The notes under the pieces were generated by a model. It did no database searches. It saw only the letters and a list, made by a program, of their open reading frames with translations, and was not told the origin of the DNA. A program made the translations under genes and the position numbers. This document shows positions 34,830 to 45,508 of a stretch of DNA of 64,000 nucleotides, in pieces. The stretch lies in NCBI RefSeq assembly GCF_008932245.1, contig NZ_CP034910.1:744001-808000 (forward strand), written 5' to 3'. Positions within the stretch are counted from its first letter, which is position 1, and each line of letters opens with the position of its first letter. The DNA comes from Sinorhizobium alkalisoli (GTDB lineage Bacteria; Pseudomonadota; Alphaproteobacteria; Rhizobiales; Rhizobiaceae).

Positions 34830-35567
34830 ATGATCCCGATTTACGATACCGCTCCGCGCGCCCGCCGTCCCGCCGTCGTCTACGCGATCATCGGGTTGAA
34901 CTTCCTGATATTTCTCTGGATGATCGCTCTCCCGGAACCGGGCCTCTATTGGGTCCTGACCCACTTTGCACTCATCCCCCTTCGCTATTCGGACCCGCAA
35001 CTCGCCATGGCCGCGGGTCTGGATCCGTACGATTACTGGCCGCTGCTCACCAACACCTTTCTCCATGGCGGCTGGCTTCACATCATCTTGAACATGTGGA
35101 GCCTCTGGATCTTCGGCCCGGCAATCGAGGCGCGTTGCGGGCGCCCGGGATTCATTCTCCTCTATCTCGCAGGCGCGGTGGCGGCGAGCGCGGCGCATCT
35201 CCTTGCCAACTGGAACTCGCCGGTGCCGGCGCTCGGCGCATCCGGGGCAATCGCGGCGATCATTGCCGCCTACGCGGTGACCTACCCGCGCGCAAAGGTC
35301 ATCCTGCTCGTGCCGGTGCTCTTCCTGCCGCTTTTTGTTCCGGTATCGGCGCTGTTCTTCGCGGCATTCTGGTTTGCGATCCAGATTCTCCAGGGGACCC
35401 AGGACCTGTTCGCCAGTTCGATGGGCGCAGGCGTCGCCTGGTGGGCCCATATCGGCGGGTTTGTATTGGGATTCATCTTTGCGAAAGCGGCCCACGCGCT
35501 GGGGCTCGGCCGCGACATCGAAACGCGGCAATGGACCGGGTCGGTGCCGAGAATCCCGCGGCGCTGA
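34830..35567 (+). CDS. Rhomboid family intramembrane serine protease
   Basis: A 245-residue, six- to seven-helix protein. The catalytic serine is in GASGAIAAIIAAY (helix 4) and the histidine in AHIGGFVLGFIFA (helix 6). The HGGWLHIILNMWSLWIFGPAIE loop and helix 2 are typical. It cleaves membrane proteins within the bilayer; the substrate is unknown. ATG 34830 is chosen because the sequence upstream looks non-coding. Confidence 0.92.
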   Translation: MIPIYDTAPRARRPAVVYAIIGLNFLIFLWMIALPEPGLYWVLTHFALIPLRYSDPQLAMAAGLDPYDYWPLLTNTFLHGGWLHIILNMWSLWIFGPAIEARCGRPGFILLYLAGAVAASAAHLLANWNSPVPALGASGAIAAIIAAYAVTYPRAKVILLVPVLFLPLFVPVSALFFAAFWFAIQILQGTQDLFASSMGAGVAWWAHIGGFVLGFIFAKAAHALGLGRDIETRQWTGSVPRIPRR

Positions 35568-35619
35568 GCAGACTCCTCTCCCGAAAATCGAACCAGATGT
35601 TGGCAGGCAACGCGTGGAG

Positions 35620-36834
35620 TCAAAGAGTAGCGGCGAGCCAGGCTTCTATGCCCTGCGCCGCGGCGCAGCCCGTGGCCAGGCAGGCGGTCAGCAGATAACC
35701 ACCGGTCGGCGCTTCCCAATCGAGCATTTCGCCGGCGGCGAATAGGCCGGGCAGCGCCTTCAGCATGAAATGATCGTCGACGGCATCTAGGTGTATGCCG
35801 CCCGCAACAGAAATCGCCTCGGCGATCGGACGCGGCCGCTCGAGGGGGATTGCGAGTGCCTTGATCTCGGCCGCAAGGCTTTCGGGCCGGGCCTTTGCCG
35901 CTTGCGGCGCGATCTCGCGCAGCAGTGCCGCCTTGGCGCCGCTGAGCCCGGCGCCCTTGCGCAGGCGGTTGGAGAAACTAGCCTTGCCGTCCTGGCGGGC
36001 AAGGTCGCGGACAAGGCGCGCGAATGATCGTCCGGGCGCAAGGTCGACGATGAGCTCCGCCTTGCCCTCGCGCTCCAGCCGATCGCGCAGCGCTGCCGCA
36101 TGCGCATAGACGAGGCTCCCCTCGATGCCGTGACGGCTCACCACGAACTCACCGGGAAAGACGCCCGCTTCGGAGGAGGCGACCACCGATTTCAGCGGCT
36201 CGCCGGCGAAGCGATTGCGAAAGCCCTCGCTCCAGGCGACATCGAAGCCGCAATTGGCGGGGCGGAAGTCCCTGACGGTGACGCCTTTGGCGCCGAGCCA
36301 AGGCACCCAGGCGGCGTCGGAGCCGAGCCTCGGCCAGCTTGCGCCGCCGAGTGCGATGAGTGCCGCAGCGGGGCGAACGATTTTCCGCCCCTCCGGCGTC
36401 TCAAAGCCGTAGCCGTCGTCAACAAAGCCCGACCAGCGGTGGCGGGTGAGGAGCCGAGCGCCTTGCGCTTCCAGGCGTCTGAGCCAGGCCCGCAGCAGCG
36501 GCGAGGCCTTCATGGCCTTCGGAAAGACGCGGCCCGACGAGCCGACGAATGTTTCCGTTCCGAGCCCTGCCGCCCAGGCGCGCAGATCATCCGGCGTGAA
36601 CGCGTCGAGCGCCGGGCGCAGCCGATCGGCGGCGAACCCGAAACGGGCGATGAAGCGGTGATACTCTTCGGCATGGGTGATGTTGAGACCCGATTTGCCG
36701 GCGAGCAGGAACTTGCGGGCGGCGGTCGGCATCGCCTCATAGATCGTCACGGCATGGCCCCTGGCCGAGAGGACCTCGGCGGCCATCAGTCCGGCAGGGC
36801 CCCCGCCGATGACGGCGATTTCCTTCGGTGCCAA
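35620..36834 (-). CDS. BaiN/HI0933-like NAD(P)/FAD-dependent oxidoreductase
   Basis: About 404 residues. FAD-binding AVIGGGPAGLMAAEVLSARG at the N-terminus; KFLLAGKSGLNITHAE and SSGRVFPKAMKASPLLRAWLRRL are hallmarks of the HI0933/YhiN/BaiN group (TIGR03862-like). The C-terminal AGEMLDWEAPTGGYLLTACLATG closes the FAD site. Substrate is unknown. I chose TTG 36834 with GAGGGG 8 bases upstream; TTG 36849, overlapping the thuR stop, is equally in frame. No ATG is available. Confidence 0.85.
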   Translation of the reverse strand: MAPKEIAVIGGGPAGLMAAEVLSARGHAVTIYEAMPTAARKFLLAGKSGLNITHAEEYHRFIARFGFAADRLRPALDAFTPDDLRAWAAGLGTETFVGSSGRVFPKAMKASPLLRAWLRRLEAQGARLLTRHRWSGFVDDGYGFETPEGRKIVRPAAALIALGGASWPRLGSDAAWVPWLGAKGVTVRDFRPANCGFDVAWSEGFRNRFAGEPLKSVVASSEAGVFPGEFVVSRHGIEGSLVYAHAAALRDRLEREGKAELIVDLAPGRSFARLVRDLARQDGKASFSNRLRKGAGLSGAKAALLREIAPQAAKARPESLAAEIKALAIPLERPRPIAEAISVAGGIHLDAVDDHFMLKALPGLFAAGEMLDWEAPTGGYLLTACLATGCAAAQGIEAWLAATL

Positions 36835-36845
36835 TAGGGGTCCCC

Positions 36846-37874
36846 TCAAGACCTTGCTTCCGCTGGAGCCGGTCCGGTGGATTCGCGCAGGATGAGTTCG
36901 ACGGGCCAGAGCTCTTGAATCTCGGCCGCGGGCCGTCCGCCAAGCAATTGCAGCACGAGGTCTGCCGCCCGCGCCCCGGCCGCACGCATGGAGGAACGGG
37001 TCGCCGATAATGACGGAACCATGTTCTCGGCGGTCAGATAGGGAAAGACGTCGTCATGGGCGATGACGGAAGTATCGCGGCCGACGACGAGCCCGCGCGA
37101 ACGCACTGCCCGGTAGACCCCGAGCGCCGTCATCATCGAGCCTGCGACGAAAGCGGTGGGGCGTGGCAATTGCTCGAGCAAAGACCGCGCAAAGCGGAAG
37201 CCGAGTTCATCGGTGAAATGGCCGTGAACGACAAGGCGCGGGTCGAAGGCAATTCCGCGTTCTTCCAGTGCGTCGCGGTAGCCCTTGTCGCGATGGATCG
37301 AGAAGGTGTAGCCAGCGCCGCCATTGATCATCGCGATCCGCCGGTGGCCGAGGTCGAGGAGATGCGACGTCGCCCTGCGAATGGCTCCCTCATTATCGAT
37401 GTCGAGCCACGCATGCGGCACCTCGGTCTCCGACCTGCCGTGGACCAGGAATGGAATGCCGAGCTTGTGAAGGAGGCGGATGCGCTCGTCGTCCGGCCTC
37501 GGCGAATGAACGATGATGGCATCGACACGGCCGCTCGTCACGAGCCTGCTGTAGATCTGAATCTCGTCGCGCGTCTCCTGCTCGGCCATCGGGCTCACAA
37601 GGATGTCGATGTCCTCGCCGTCCAGCCGTTCGGCCATGCCAATCATGAATTCCGAAAACTGGAACTCGCCCTTTCGCCCCATGACGGCGCCGATGGCGCC
37701 GGCCCGGCCGGTCACGAGCCGCACGGCATTGATGTTCGGACGGTAGCCGAGCCGCACGGCCTCTTCCGCTACCCGTTGCCGGGTCTTTTCGCTCACCTCC
37801 GGATAGCCGCTGAGCGCGCGGCTCACGGTCGTCGGCGAAAGACCCAGTTGGTGTGCGAACTCCTTGAGCTTCAT
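36846..37874 (-). CDS. thuR: LacI-family regulator of the thu operon
   Basis: A 342-residue LacI-family repressor. The HTH and hinge are MKLKEFAHQLGLSPTTVSRA and LSGYPEVSEKTRQRVAEEAVRLGY (residues 1-50), then a periplasmic-binding-like sugar domain. Divergent from thuE with about 350 bases between. The ATG at 37874 is the natural start; upstream codons extend into non-coding sequence. It should sense trehalose, maltose or a derivative. Confidence 0.9.
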   Translation of the reverse strand: MKLKEFAHQLGLSPTTVSRALSGYPEVSEKTRQRVAEEAVRLGYRPNINAVRLVTGRAGAIGAVMGRKGEFQFSEFMIGMAERLDGEDIDILVSPMAEQETRDEIQIYSRLVTSGRVDAIIVHSPRPDDERIRLLHKLGIPFLVHGRSETEVPHAWLDIDNEGAIRRATSHLLDLGHRRIAMINGGAGYTFSIHRDKGYRDALEERGIAFDPRLVVHGHFTDELGFRFARSLLEQLPRPTAFVAGSMMTALGVYRAVRSRGLVVGRDTSVIAHDDVFPYLTAENMVPSLSATRSSMRAAGARAADLVLQLLGGRPAAEIQELWPVELILRESTGPAPAEARS

Positions 37875-38224
37875 GCGAGCTTGTCTGATCCCTGACCCCT
37901 GTTCCCGTGAGGAATATACGTCTTTGTTTCGCGGAACAACCGACCGTACGCCATTCGACGTCAAGTGGTTCTAGTCAAAGCGATTTAAATTTTGTGCGGT
38001 GAACGCACCGGTTGGATGGCAAAGTCTAGAATTCTCCACCAGTGTCGTTGAGGTGTTAAACCACTAAAAACTATATGTATTTGCGTGGTAGCGAGCGAAG
38101 CTCACCTCCTGCATCGTTTGTTGTATTGACACGCACAACGGCTTCTGACAGTTTTCTGCGGCCAAACCGATTTCGAATTCCGAGGAGTGATCGAGCGGTT
38201 TGAGTTTTGGAGGAGCCATCGAAC
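37875..38224. promoter_or_regulatory. thuR-thuE divergent control region
   Basis: Non-coding and AT-richer than its flanks. It holds TTGACA at 38126-38131 as a possible -35 element and overlapping dyads around 37994-38010 (CGGTG-aacg-CACCG and GTGCG-gtgaa-CGCAC), the best candidate for a LacI-type operator. I cannot decide a -10 box or the true operator by eye. Confidence 0.4.
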
Positions 38225-39487
38225 ATGACAATGCTTCTGAGGACGCTGACCTTTTGCGCCGCGTTCGGCGCTGCCGAACTGGCTGCTGCCGCCGAGCTGT
38301 CGCTTGCGGCCAACACCACCGGCAAGAACGTGAATTTCATGCGCGAGCAGCTCGACCTGTTCGAGAAGCGGACGGGCCACAAGGTCAGTCTCGTCACCAT
38401 GCCGCCCTCGAGCAGCGAACAATTCAGCCAGTATCGTCTGTGGCTCGCCGCCGGGAACAAGGATGTTGACGTCTACCAGACGGACGTCATCTGGGCGCCG
38501 CAGCTCGCCGACCAGTTCATTGACCTGACGGACTCGGCGAAGGATGTCGTCGGCGATCATTTCCAATCGATCATTCGATCGCAGACCGTCAACGGCAAGC
38601 TCGTCGCGCTGCCGATCTTCACCGATGCGCCGGCACTCTACTACCGCAAGGACCTGCTCGAGAAATACGGCAGGACGCCCCCGAAGACCTGGAGCGAGCT
38701 GGCGGCGACCGCCATGGAAATTCAGGAGAAGGAGCGTGCTGCCGGGCAGGCGGATCTCTGGGGCTTCGTGTTCCAGGCGAATGCCTATGAGGGGCTGACC
38801 TGCAACGCGCTCGAATGGATCAAGTCGTTCGGTGGTGGGCAGATCGTCGAGCCGGACGGCACGATCTCCGTCAACAACGAACGCGCGGCCGCGGCGATCG
38901 AAGGGGCCAAGGCGTGGATCGGCACGATCGCGCCCCAAGGCGTGCTCGCCTACCAGGAAGAAGAAGCGCGCGGCGTCTGGCAGACCGGCAATGCCGTGTT
39001 CATGCGCAACTGGCCCTATGCCTATGCGCTCGGCAACGGAGACGACAGCGCCGTCAAGGGCAGGTTCGACGTCATGCCGCTTCCGACCGCCGGCGCCGGA
39101 GAGGAGCCGTCGTCGACGCTTGGCGGCTGGAATCTCGCGGTGTCGAAATACTCCGACGAGCAGCAGGCCGCGATCGAGCTGGTGAGGTTCCTCGCTTCCA
39201 AGGAAGTGCAGAAGCAACGCGCCGTGCAGCTGTCGCAACTGCCGACGATCGCCGCTCTTTATGACGATCCGGAGGTCGCCGCGGCGCAGCCCTTCATGCC
39301 GAACTGGAAGCCGATCTTCGAGAGCGCCGTGCCGCGGCCTTCTGCGGCCACCAAGGTGAAATATAACGAGGTCTCCTCGAAGTTCTGGAGCGCGGTGCAC
39401 AACACGCTCTCCGGCAACGGAACGGCAGCCGAGAATCTCGAACTGCTGGAGATCGAACTGACCGAGCTCAAGGGCGATAGCTGGTAG
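38225..39487 (+). CDS. thuE: Trehalose/maltose ABC transporter substrate-binding protein
   Basis: A 420-residue family 1 extracellular binding protein. It has a signal peptide (TLTFCAAFGAAELAAAAE), a sugar-binding lobe with QTDVIWAPQLADQFIDL, and TLGGWNLAVSKYS near the C-terminus. In S. meliloti, ThuE binds trehalose, maltose and sucrose. ATG 38225 has GGAGGA 10 bases upstream. First gene of thuEFGKAB. The 228-base gap to thuF carries two or three hairpins that probably keep ThuE levels above those of the permeases. Confidence 0.92.
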   Translation: MTMLLRTLTFCAAFGAAELAAAAELSLAANTTGKNVNFMREQLDLFEKRTGHKVSLVTMPPSSSEQFSQYRLWLAAGNKDVDVYQTDVIWAPQLADQFIDLTDSAKDVVGDHFQSIIRSQTVNGKLVALPIFTDAPALYYRKDLLEKYGRTPPKTWSELAATAMEIQEKERAAGQADLWGFVFQANAYEGLTCNALEWIKSFGGGQIVEPDGTISVNNERAAAAIEGAKAWIGTIAPQGVLAYQEEEARGVWQTGNAVFMRNWPYAYALGNGDDSAVKGRFDVMPLPTAGAGEEPSSTLGGWNLAVSKYSDEQQAAIELVRFLASKEVQKQRAVQLSQLPTIAALYDDPEVAAAQPFMPNWKPIFESAVPRPSAATKVKYNEVSSKFWSAVHNTLSGNGTAAENLELLEIELTELKGDSW

Positions 39488-39493
39488 CCTCCC

Positions 39494-39674
39494 CTGCATG
39501 TGTCCTCAAATCGGCGTCCGATCGTGAGGACAAGAACATGTTGCAGCCGTCGCCCGGGATGGCGGTCCACCGCGGCCGCCATCCCTCTACAGCGCCGCGC
39601 GTCTTATCAGACGCGCAAAGCTGCATGTCTTTGTCCTTAAAATCGAGGTCGATTTAAGGAGACATGCAGTAGTC
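39494..39674. repeat. Hairpin cluster and mosaic element copy 3 in the thuE-thuF gap
   Basis: Three structures in succession: TGTCCTCA (39501-39508)/TGAGGACA (39525-39532) within outer CTGCATG/CATGTTGCAG; GGGATGGCGG (39556-39565)/CCGCCATCCC (39576-39585); then a mosaic element at 39587-39674 whose first palindrome has lost most of its right arm (GCGCGTCT/AGACGCGC remains) but whose second module (CTGCATGTC ... GACATGCAG) is intact. Confidence 0.75.
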
Positions 39675-39715
39675 AAACCTTCGGCGAAAAGCCGGATGGC
39701 AAAGGGGACAACGTC

Positions 39716-40698
39716 ATGACCGATCTGACCGTTGCGGATCCGCCGGCCGCCCTCGCGAGCAACGCGCACATCAATTCAGACCTTCGGACACAGCGGGTGC
39801 GCTCCGCCTGGGTGTTCCTGGCGCCCACGCTTCTGGTTCTGGCGCTTGTCGCCGGCTGGCCGCTCGTCAGGACCGTCTATTTCAGCCTCACCAACGCATC
39901 GCTGACTAACCTTGCAGGCGCCGAGTTCATTGGCTTCGACAATTATCTCACCTGGATCACGCTGAAGAGCGGCCGAACCATTTACCGGGGTCTGCTCGCC
40001 GATCCCGCCTGGTGGAACGCTGTGTGGAACACGCTGAAATTCACGCTGATTTCCGTGAGCGTGGAGACGGTCCTGGGGCTGGTTGTCGCTCTGGTGCTGA
40101 ACGCGCATTTTCCGGGTCGCGGCCTGGTCCGCGCCGCCATCCTTGTTCCCTGGGCGATCCCCACGATCGTTTCGGCAAAGATGTGGGCCTGGATGCTCAA
40201 CGACCAGTTCGGCATCCTTAACGATATCCTGCTCGGCCTCGGGCTGATCGGCCAGAAGGTCGCCTGGACCGCCAATCCCGATACGGCGATGGTCGCCGTG
40301 CTGATCGTCGACGTCTGGAAGACGACGCCCTTCATGGCGCTCCTCATCCTCGCCGGGTTGCAGATGGTGCCGGGAGACATCTATGAGGCCGCTAAGATCG
40401 ACGGCATCCATCCGGTCAAGGTGTTCTGGCGGCTGACCCTGCCGCTCATCCGGCCCGCGCTGATGGTTGCGGTCATCTTCCGCATGCTCGATGCCCTGCG
40501 CATCTTCGACCTGATCTACGTGCTGACGCCGAACAACGCCCAGACGAAGACCATGTCCGTGCTGGCGCGCGAGAACCTGTTCGATTTCGACAAGTTCGCC
40601 TACGGCGCCGCCGCTTCGACCATGCTGTTCCTGATCATCGCCGGAATCACGGTCCTTTACATGTGGTTCGGCCGCGTCAATTTCGAAGGAGAGCGCTG

Positions 40699-40699
<1 letters not shown>
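39716..40699 (+). CDS. thuF: Trehalose/maltose ABC transporter permease 1
   Basis: A 327-residue MalF-type permease with six helices after a cytoplasmic N-terminus. The EAA loop is EAAKIDGIHPVKVFWRLTLPLIRPAL, which contacts the ATPase. GGGGACAACGTC precedes the ATG. Its TGA overlaps the thuG start by one base. Confidence 0.92.
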
Positions 40700-41529
<830 letters not shown>

Positions 41530-41630
41530 GCATTTTCCGTCCGGTCAATCGCGGGACGGCTGAGAAATCCGGAGAAACGAACTGGAGAGCGGTGCGCACG
41601 TCTGCGAGCGCATCCGCGAAGGAGAGCAAA

Positions 41631-42674
<1,044 letters not shown>

Positions 42675-42811
42675 ATGCGCCGAAGACAAGGCGTCGGCGA
42701 AGCCACGCAAGTCTGCTTGGACCCAGGTATTGAGGATCATTTCCAACCGCCAAACGTTAGACCGGAATGGGTGCTACGCCAGCCCCAGTTCCGCGTCGAC
42801 AAAGTCAAACA

Positions 42812-42829
42812 GGGCACCTTCGGGTGCCC
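42812..42829 (+). promoter_or_regulatory. UUCG-tetraloop hairpin before thuA
   Basis: GGGCACC-ttcg-GGTGCCC, a 7-bp stem closed by C(UUCG)G, an exceptionally stable loop. It ends about 8 bases before the thuA Shine-Dalgarno (GAGGAG, 42838-42843), so it could stabilise the downstream mRNA or separate thuK and thuA levels. Confidence 0.55.
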
Positions 42830-42849
42830 GAGCCACGAGGAGAACGACC

Positions 42850-43635
42850 TTGTCTATCAACGCCATCGTGTGGGGCGAGAACGTCCACGAACAAAAGAAT
42901 GCTACCGTCCAGGAAATCTATCCCGACGGCATGCACAATACGATTGCCGCAGCGCTGAATGCGGATGCCGCCATCGAGGCGACGACGGCGACGTTGCAGG
43001 AGCCGGAACACGGGCTGAGCGAAGATCGGCTCGCCGCGGCCGACGTGCTCCTTTGGTGGGGCCACGCCGCCCATGGAGACGTCGACGACGAGATCGTGGA
43101 GCGGGTCGCCCGGAGGGTCTGGGAAGGCATGGGGCTGATCGTGCTCCACTCCGGCCACTTCTCGAAGATTTTCAAGCGTCTCATGGGCACGCCCTGCGCG
43201 CTGAAATGGCGTGAGGCGGGCGAACGCGAGCGCGTCTGGGTGGTCAATCCGCGTCATCCGATCGCCGAAGGTCTCGGCGAAAACTTCGTGATCGAGTACG
43301 AGGAGATGTATGGGGAAGCGTTTTCAGTGCCGGAACCACTCGAGACCGTGTTCATCTCCTGGTTCGCCGGCGGCGAGGTCTTCCGCTCCGGGCTCACCTG
43401 GCGGCGCGGCGCGGGCAACATCTTTTATTTCCGCCCCGGGCATGAGACCTACCCGACCTACCACGATGCCACGGTGCACAAGGTACTGCGCAACGCAGTG
43501 AAATGGGCCTACAACCCGCAAGGCACCTATAAGGCGATCCACGGTGCGCCGAACGTGCCCGTCGAAAAAGCGCCGGAGCCGATCGTCGAACGCGGGCCGA
43601 CGCTGCATCGCGCCGGCGAAGCGGGCTACCGCTAA
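42850..43635 (+). CDS. thuA: Trehalose utilisation protein ThuA
   Basis: A 261-residue ThuA-family (glutamine amidotransferase-like fold) protein: the strand [12 protein letters not shown] and the [40 protein letters not shown] region are family hallmarks. It acts with ThuB in converting imported trehalose, maltose or related disaccharides. TTG 42850 is chosen for GAGGAG 7 bases upstream; the open frame further upstream lies in thuK and intergenic DNA. Lies 10 bases before thuB. Confidence 0.9.
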   Translation: MSINAIVWGENVHEQKNATVQEIYPDGMHNTIAAALNADAAIEATTATLQEPEHGLSEDRLAAADVLLWWGHAAHGDVDDEIVERVARRVWEGMGLIVLHSGHFSKIFKRLMGTPCALKWREAGERERVWVVNPRHPIAEGLGENFVIEYEEMYGEAFSVPEPLETVFISWFAGGEVFRSGLTWRRGAGNIFYFRPGHETYPTYHDATVHKVLRNAVKWAYNPQGTYKAIHGAPNVPVEKAPEPIVERGPTLHRAGEAGYR

Positions 43636-43645
43636 GGGGGTTGCG

Positions 43646-44689
43646 ATGCGTCTCCTGATACTCGGAACCGGCGGCATGGGAAACAGCCATGCCAATGCCT
43701 TTGCCAAGATAGACGGCGTCCAGATGGTCGGTGCCGTCGATGTCGATCCGGCGCGCGCCAGGGCCTTTGCCGCCCGGCATGGCATCGAGCACGCCTTTAC
43801 CTCGCTCGAGGAGGCGATCGCCTGGGGCGAATTCGACGCGGCGACCAACGTCACGCCGGACAAGGCACACCACCCGACGACGCTGGCGCTGATCGCCGCC
43901 GGCAAGCACGTGCTCTGCGAAAAGCCGCTGGCGGAGAATTACGATAAGGCCGCGGAGATGGCCGAAGCCGCCGAACGCTCCGGCCTCGTCACCATGGTCA
44001 ACCTCACCTACCGCAATGTCGCGCCGCTGCAGAAGGCGCGGGAACTGGTGCTCGCCGGCGAGATCGGCCGGCTTCGGCATCTGGAAGCCTCCTATCTGCA
44101 GAGCTGGCTCGTATCGAAGGCCTGGGGCGATTGGGCGAGCGAGTCCACATGGCTGTGGCGGCTGTCGACCAAGCATGGCTCGAATGGCGTACTGGGTGAT
44201 GTCGGCATCCACATTCTCGATTTTGCAGGCTATGGCACTGGCAGTTCTGTGGAACGGGTGTTCGCGCGATTGAAGTCCTTCGAAAAGGCGCCGGACAACC
44301 GGATCGGCGAGTACGATCTCGACGCCAATGACAGCTTTGCCATGACGGTGGAACTGGAGAATGGCGCCATGGGCGTGATCCATGCCAGCCGCTGGGCGAC
44401 CGGCCATCTGAACGAGCTGAGATTGAGGCTTCACGGCGACCACGGCGCGCTGGAGGTGATTCATACGCCGCAGGGGTCGAGCCTGCGGGCCTGCCTTGGC
44501 GAGGACGTGGAAACGGCGCTTTGGCGGGATATCGACGCCGGTTCGGTGGCCACCAATTACGAACGCTTCGTGGCCGCGGTCGAGAAGGGGGAGATGGTCG
44601 AGCCCGGCTTCCGCCATGCCGCAAACCTGCAGAAGGTTCTGGATATGGCAATGGAAACCGAAGCGGGGCGCTGCGAACTCGCCGTATAG
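43646..44689 (+). CDS. thuB: Gfo/Idh/MocA-family oxidoreductase ThuB
   Basis: A 347-residue dehydrogenase. Rossmann motif ILGTGGMGNSHANAF, the EKP motif CEKPLAENYDKA, and C-terminal domain with VLGDVGIHILDFAGY. It works with ThuA; in S. meliloti these genes are linked to oxidation of disaccharides to 3-keto forms. Start ATG 43646 follows GGGGG. Last gene of the thu operon, followed by a repeat. Confidence 0.9.
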   Translation: MRLLILGTGGMGNSHANAFAKIDGVQMVGAVDVDPARARAFAARHGIEHAFTSLEEAIAWGEFDAATNVTPDKAHHPTTLALIAAGKHVLCEKPLAENYDKAAEMAEAAERSGLVTMVNLTYRNVAPLQKARELVLAGEIGRLRHLEASYLQSWLVSKAWGDWASESTWLWRLSTKHGSNGVLGDVGIHILDFAGYGTGSSVERVFARLKSFEKAPDNRIGEYDLDANDSFAMTVELENGAMGVIHASRWATGHLNELRLRLHGDHGALEVIHTPQGSSLRACLGEDVETALWRDIDAGSVATNYERFVAAVEKGEMVEPGFRHAANLQKVLDMAMETEAGRCELAV

Positions 44690-44704
44690 CGCCTCTCCCG
44701 CATC

Positions 44705-44750
44705 GGCTCGAAAATCGTATCCGATTTTCGGAAAGCTCGATGCGCAGATT
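44705..44750. repeat. Intergenic repeat of GAAAATCG-hairpin type, copy 1
   Basis: CGAAAATCG (44709-44717), loop TATC, CGATTTTCG (44722-44730), then a tail GAAAGCTCGATGCGCAGATTCAAAG. An inverted copy of the whole unit, tail first, lies at 54248-54300. It is typical of rhizobial intergenic repeats. Confidence 0.65.
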
Positions 44751-44832
44751 CAAAGGCTCGATGCTGCCCGGCGGGGATACACTCCATCCTCCCCAAATCG
44801 ACCAGCGAGCTTGGGACACCAGAGACGCAAAA

Positions 44833-44879
44833 CCCTGAAGCGCGCGCCCGGATCGGATCCGCTGTCTCGCGCTTCAGGG
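44833..44879. terminator. Terminator-like hairpin after the SPW gene
   Basis: CCCTGAAGCGCG (44833-44844) and CGCGCTTCAGGG (44868-44879) are a perfect 12-bp stem with a 23-base loop, located just past the 3' end of the reverse-strand SPW gene (ends 44885). Confidence 0.55.
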
Positions 44880-44884
44880 CTACT

Positions 44885-45241
44885 TCAGGCGTGTGAGTGA
44901 TGGCGATAGTCCCAGACCGCCCAGGCTGCGAGTGCGGCGACGAGCAGACCCAGAATGACGTGGGTCCACATCGCATTCACGTTCGCCATGAAGCCGAGGA
45001 GCCAGGGAGATACGATCAACCACAGGCCGATCACCATATTGGCCCATTCCTCCCATTCGGCGAACGCCGAAAGGGTTGCTACCGCGAGGGCGCCGAGCAC
45101 GATGCCGACGATCCAGGCGTTCCAGGTCGGAGCAGCCTCGGATGCGAAGCCGATGACCCAAGGAGAAACGAACAGGCACACCGCCAGGACCAGGTTCGCC
45201 CAGTCCTGGGCTCTTTTTCCTGCCATAAGAGTGCTGGGCAT
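44885..45241 (-). CDS. SPW-repeat membrane protein
   Basis: A 118-residue four-helix membrane protein with two SPW repeats: LFVSPWVIGF and LIVSPWLLGF, each ahead of a second helix. No enzymatic function is known for the family. The ATG at 45241 has GGAGG close upstream; an in-frame ATG 12 bases further up is less likely. It has a His-rich C-terminus (DYRHHSHA). Between thuB and hemN, separate from both. Confidence 0.85.
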   Translation of the reverse strand: MPSTLMAGKRAQDWANLVLAVCLFVSPWVIGFASEAAPTWNAWIVGIVLGALAVATLSAFAEWEEWANMVIGLWLIVSPWLLGFMANVNAMWTHVILGLLVAALAAWAVWDYRHHSHA

Positions 45242-45508
45242 GACAACCTCCACATGAAGTTGGCCAAAGCGTCACCACTCGCTGGAATGAACGTCCCAAC
45301 TCCGCTCGACCGAGATCGAGCAGTCGCTGTAACGCTTTGAATTGCCGGTGATTTTATCCAAAAAACGCCGCAAATACAAGAAATCCGTTGCCGAGGAGCT
45401 TTATGGCTGTTCGCCCGATGCACGGATCATCAGCCTTTCCCGAGTGGGCAGAGTGGCTTCCGCGTCGCGCGTCGTGTCATACATGCACTTTTCAGGGGCG
45501 CCTGACCT

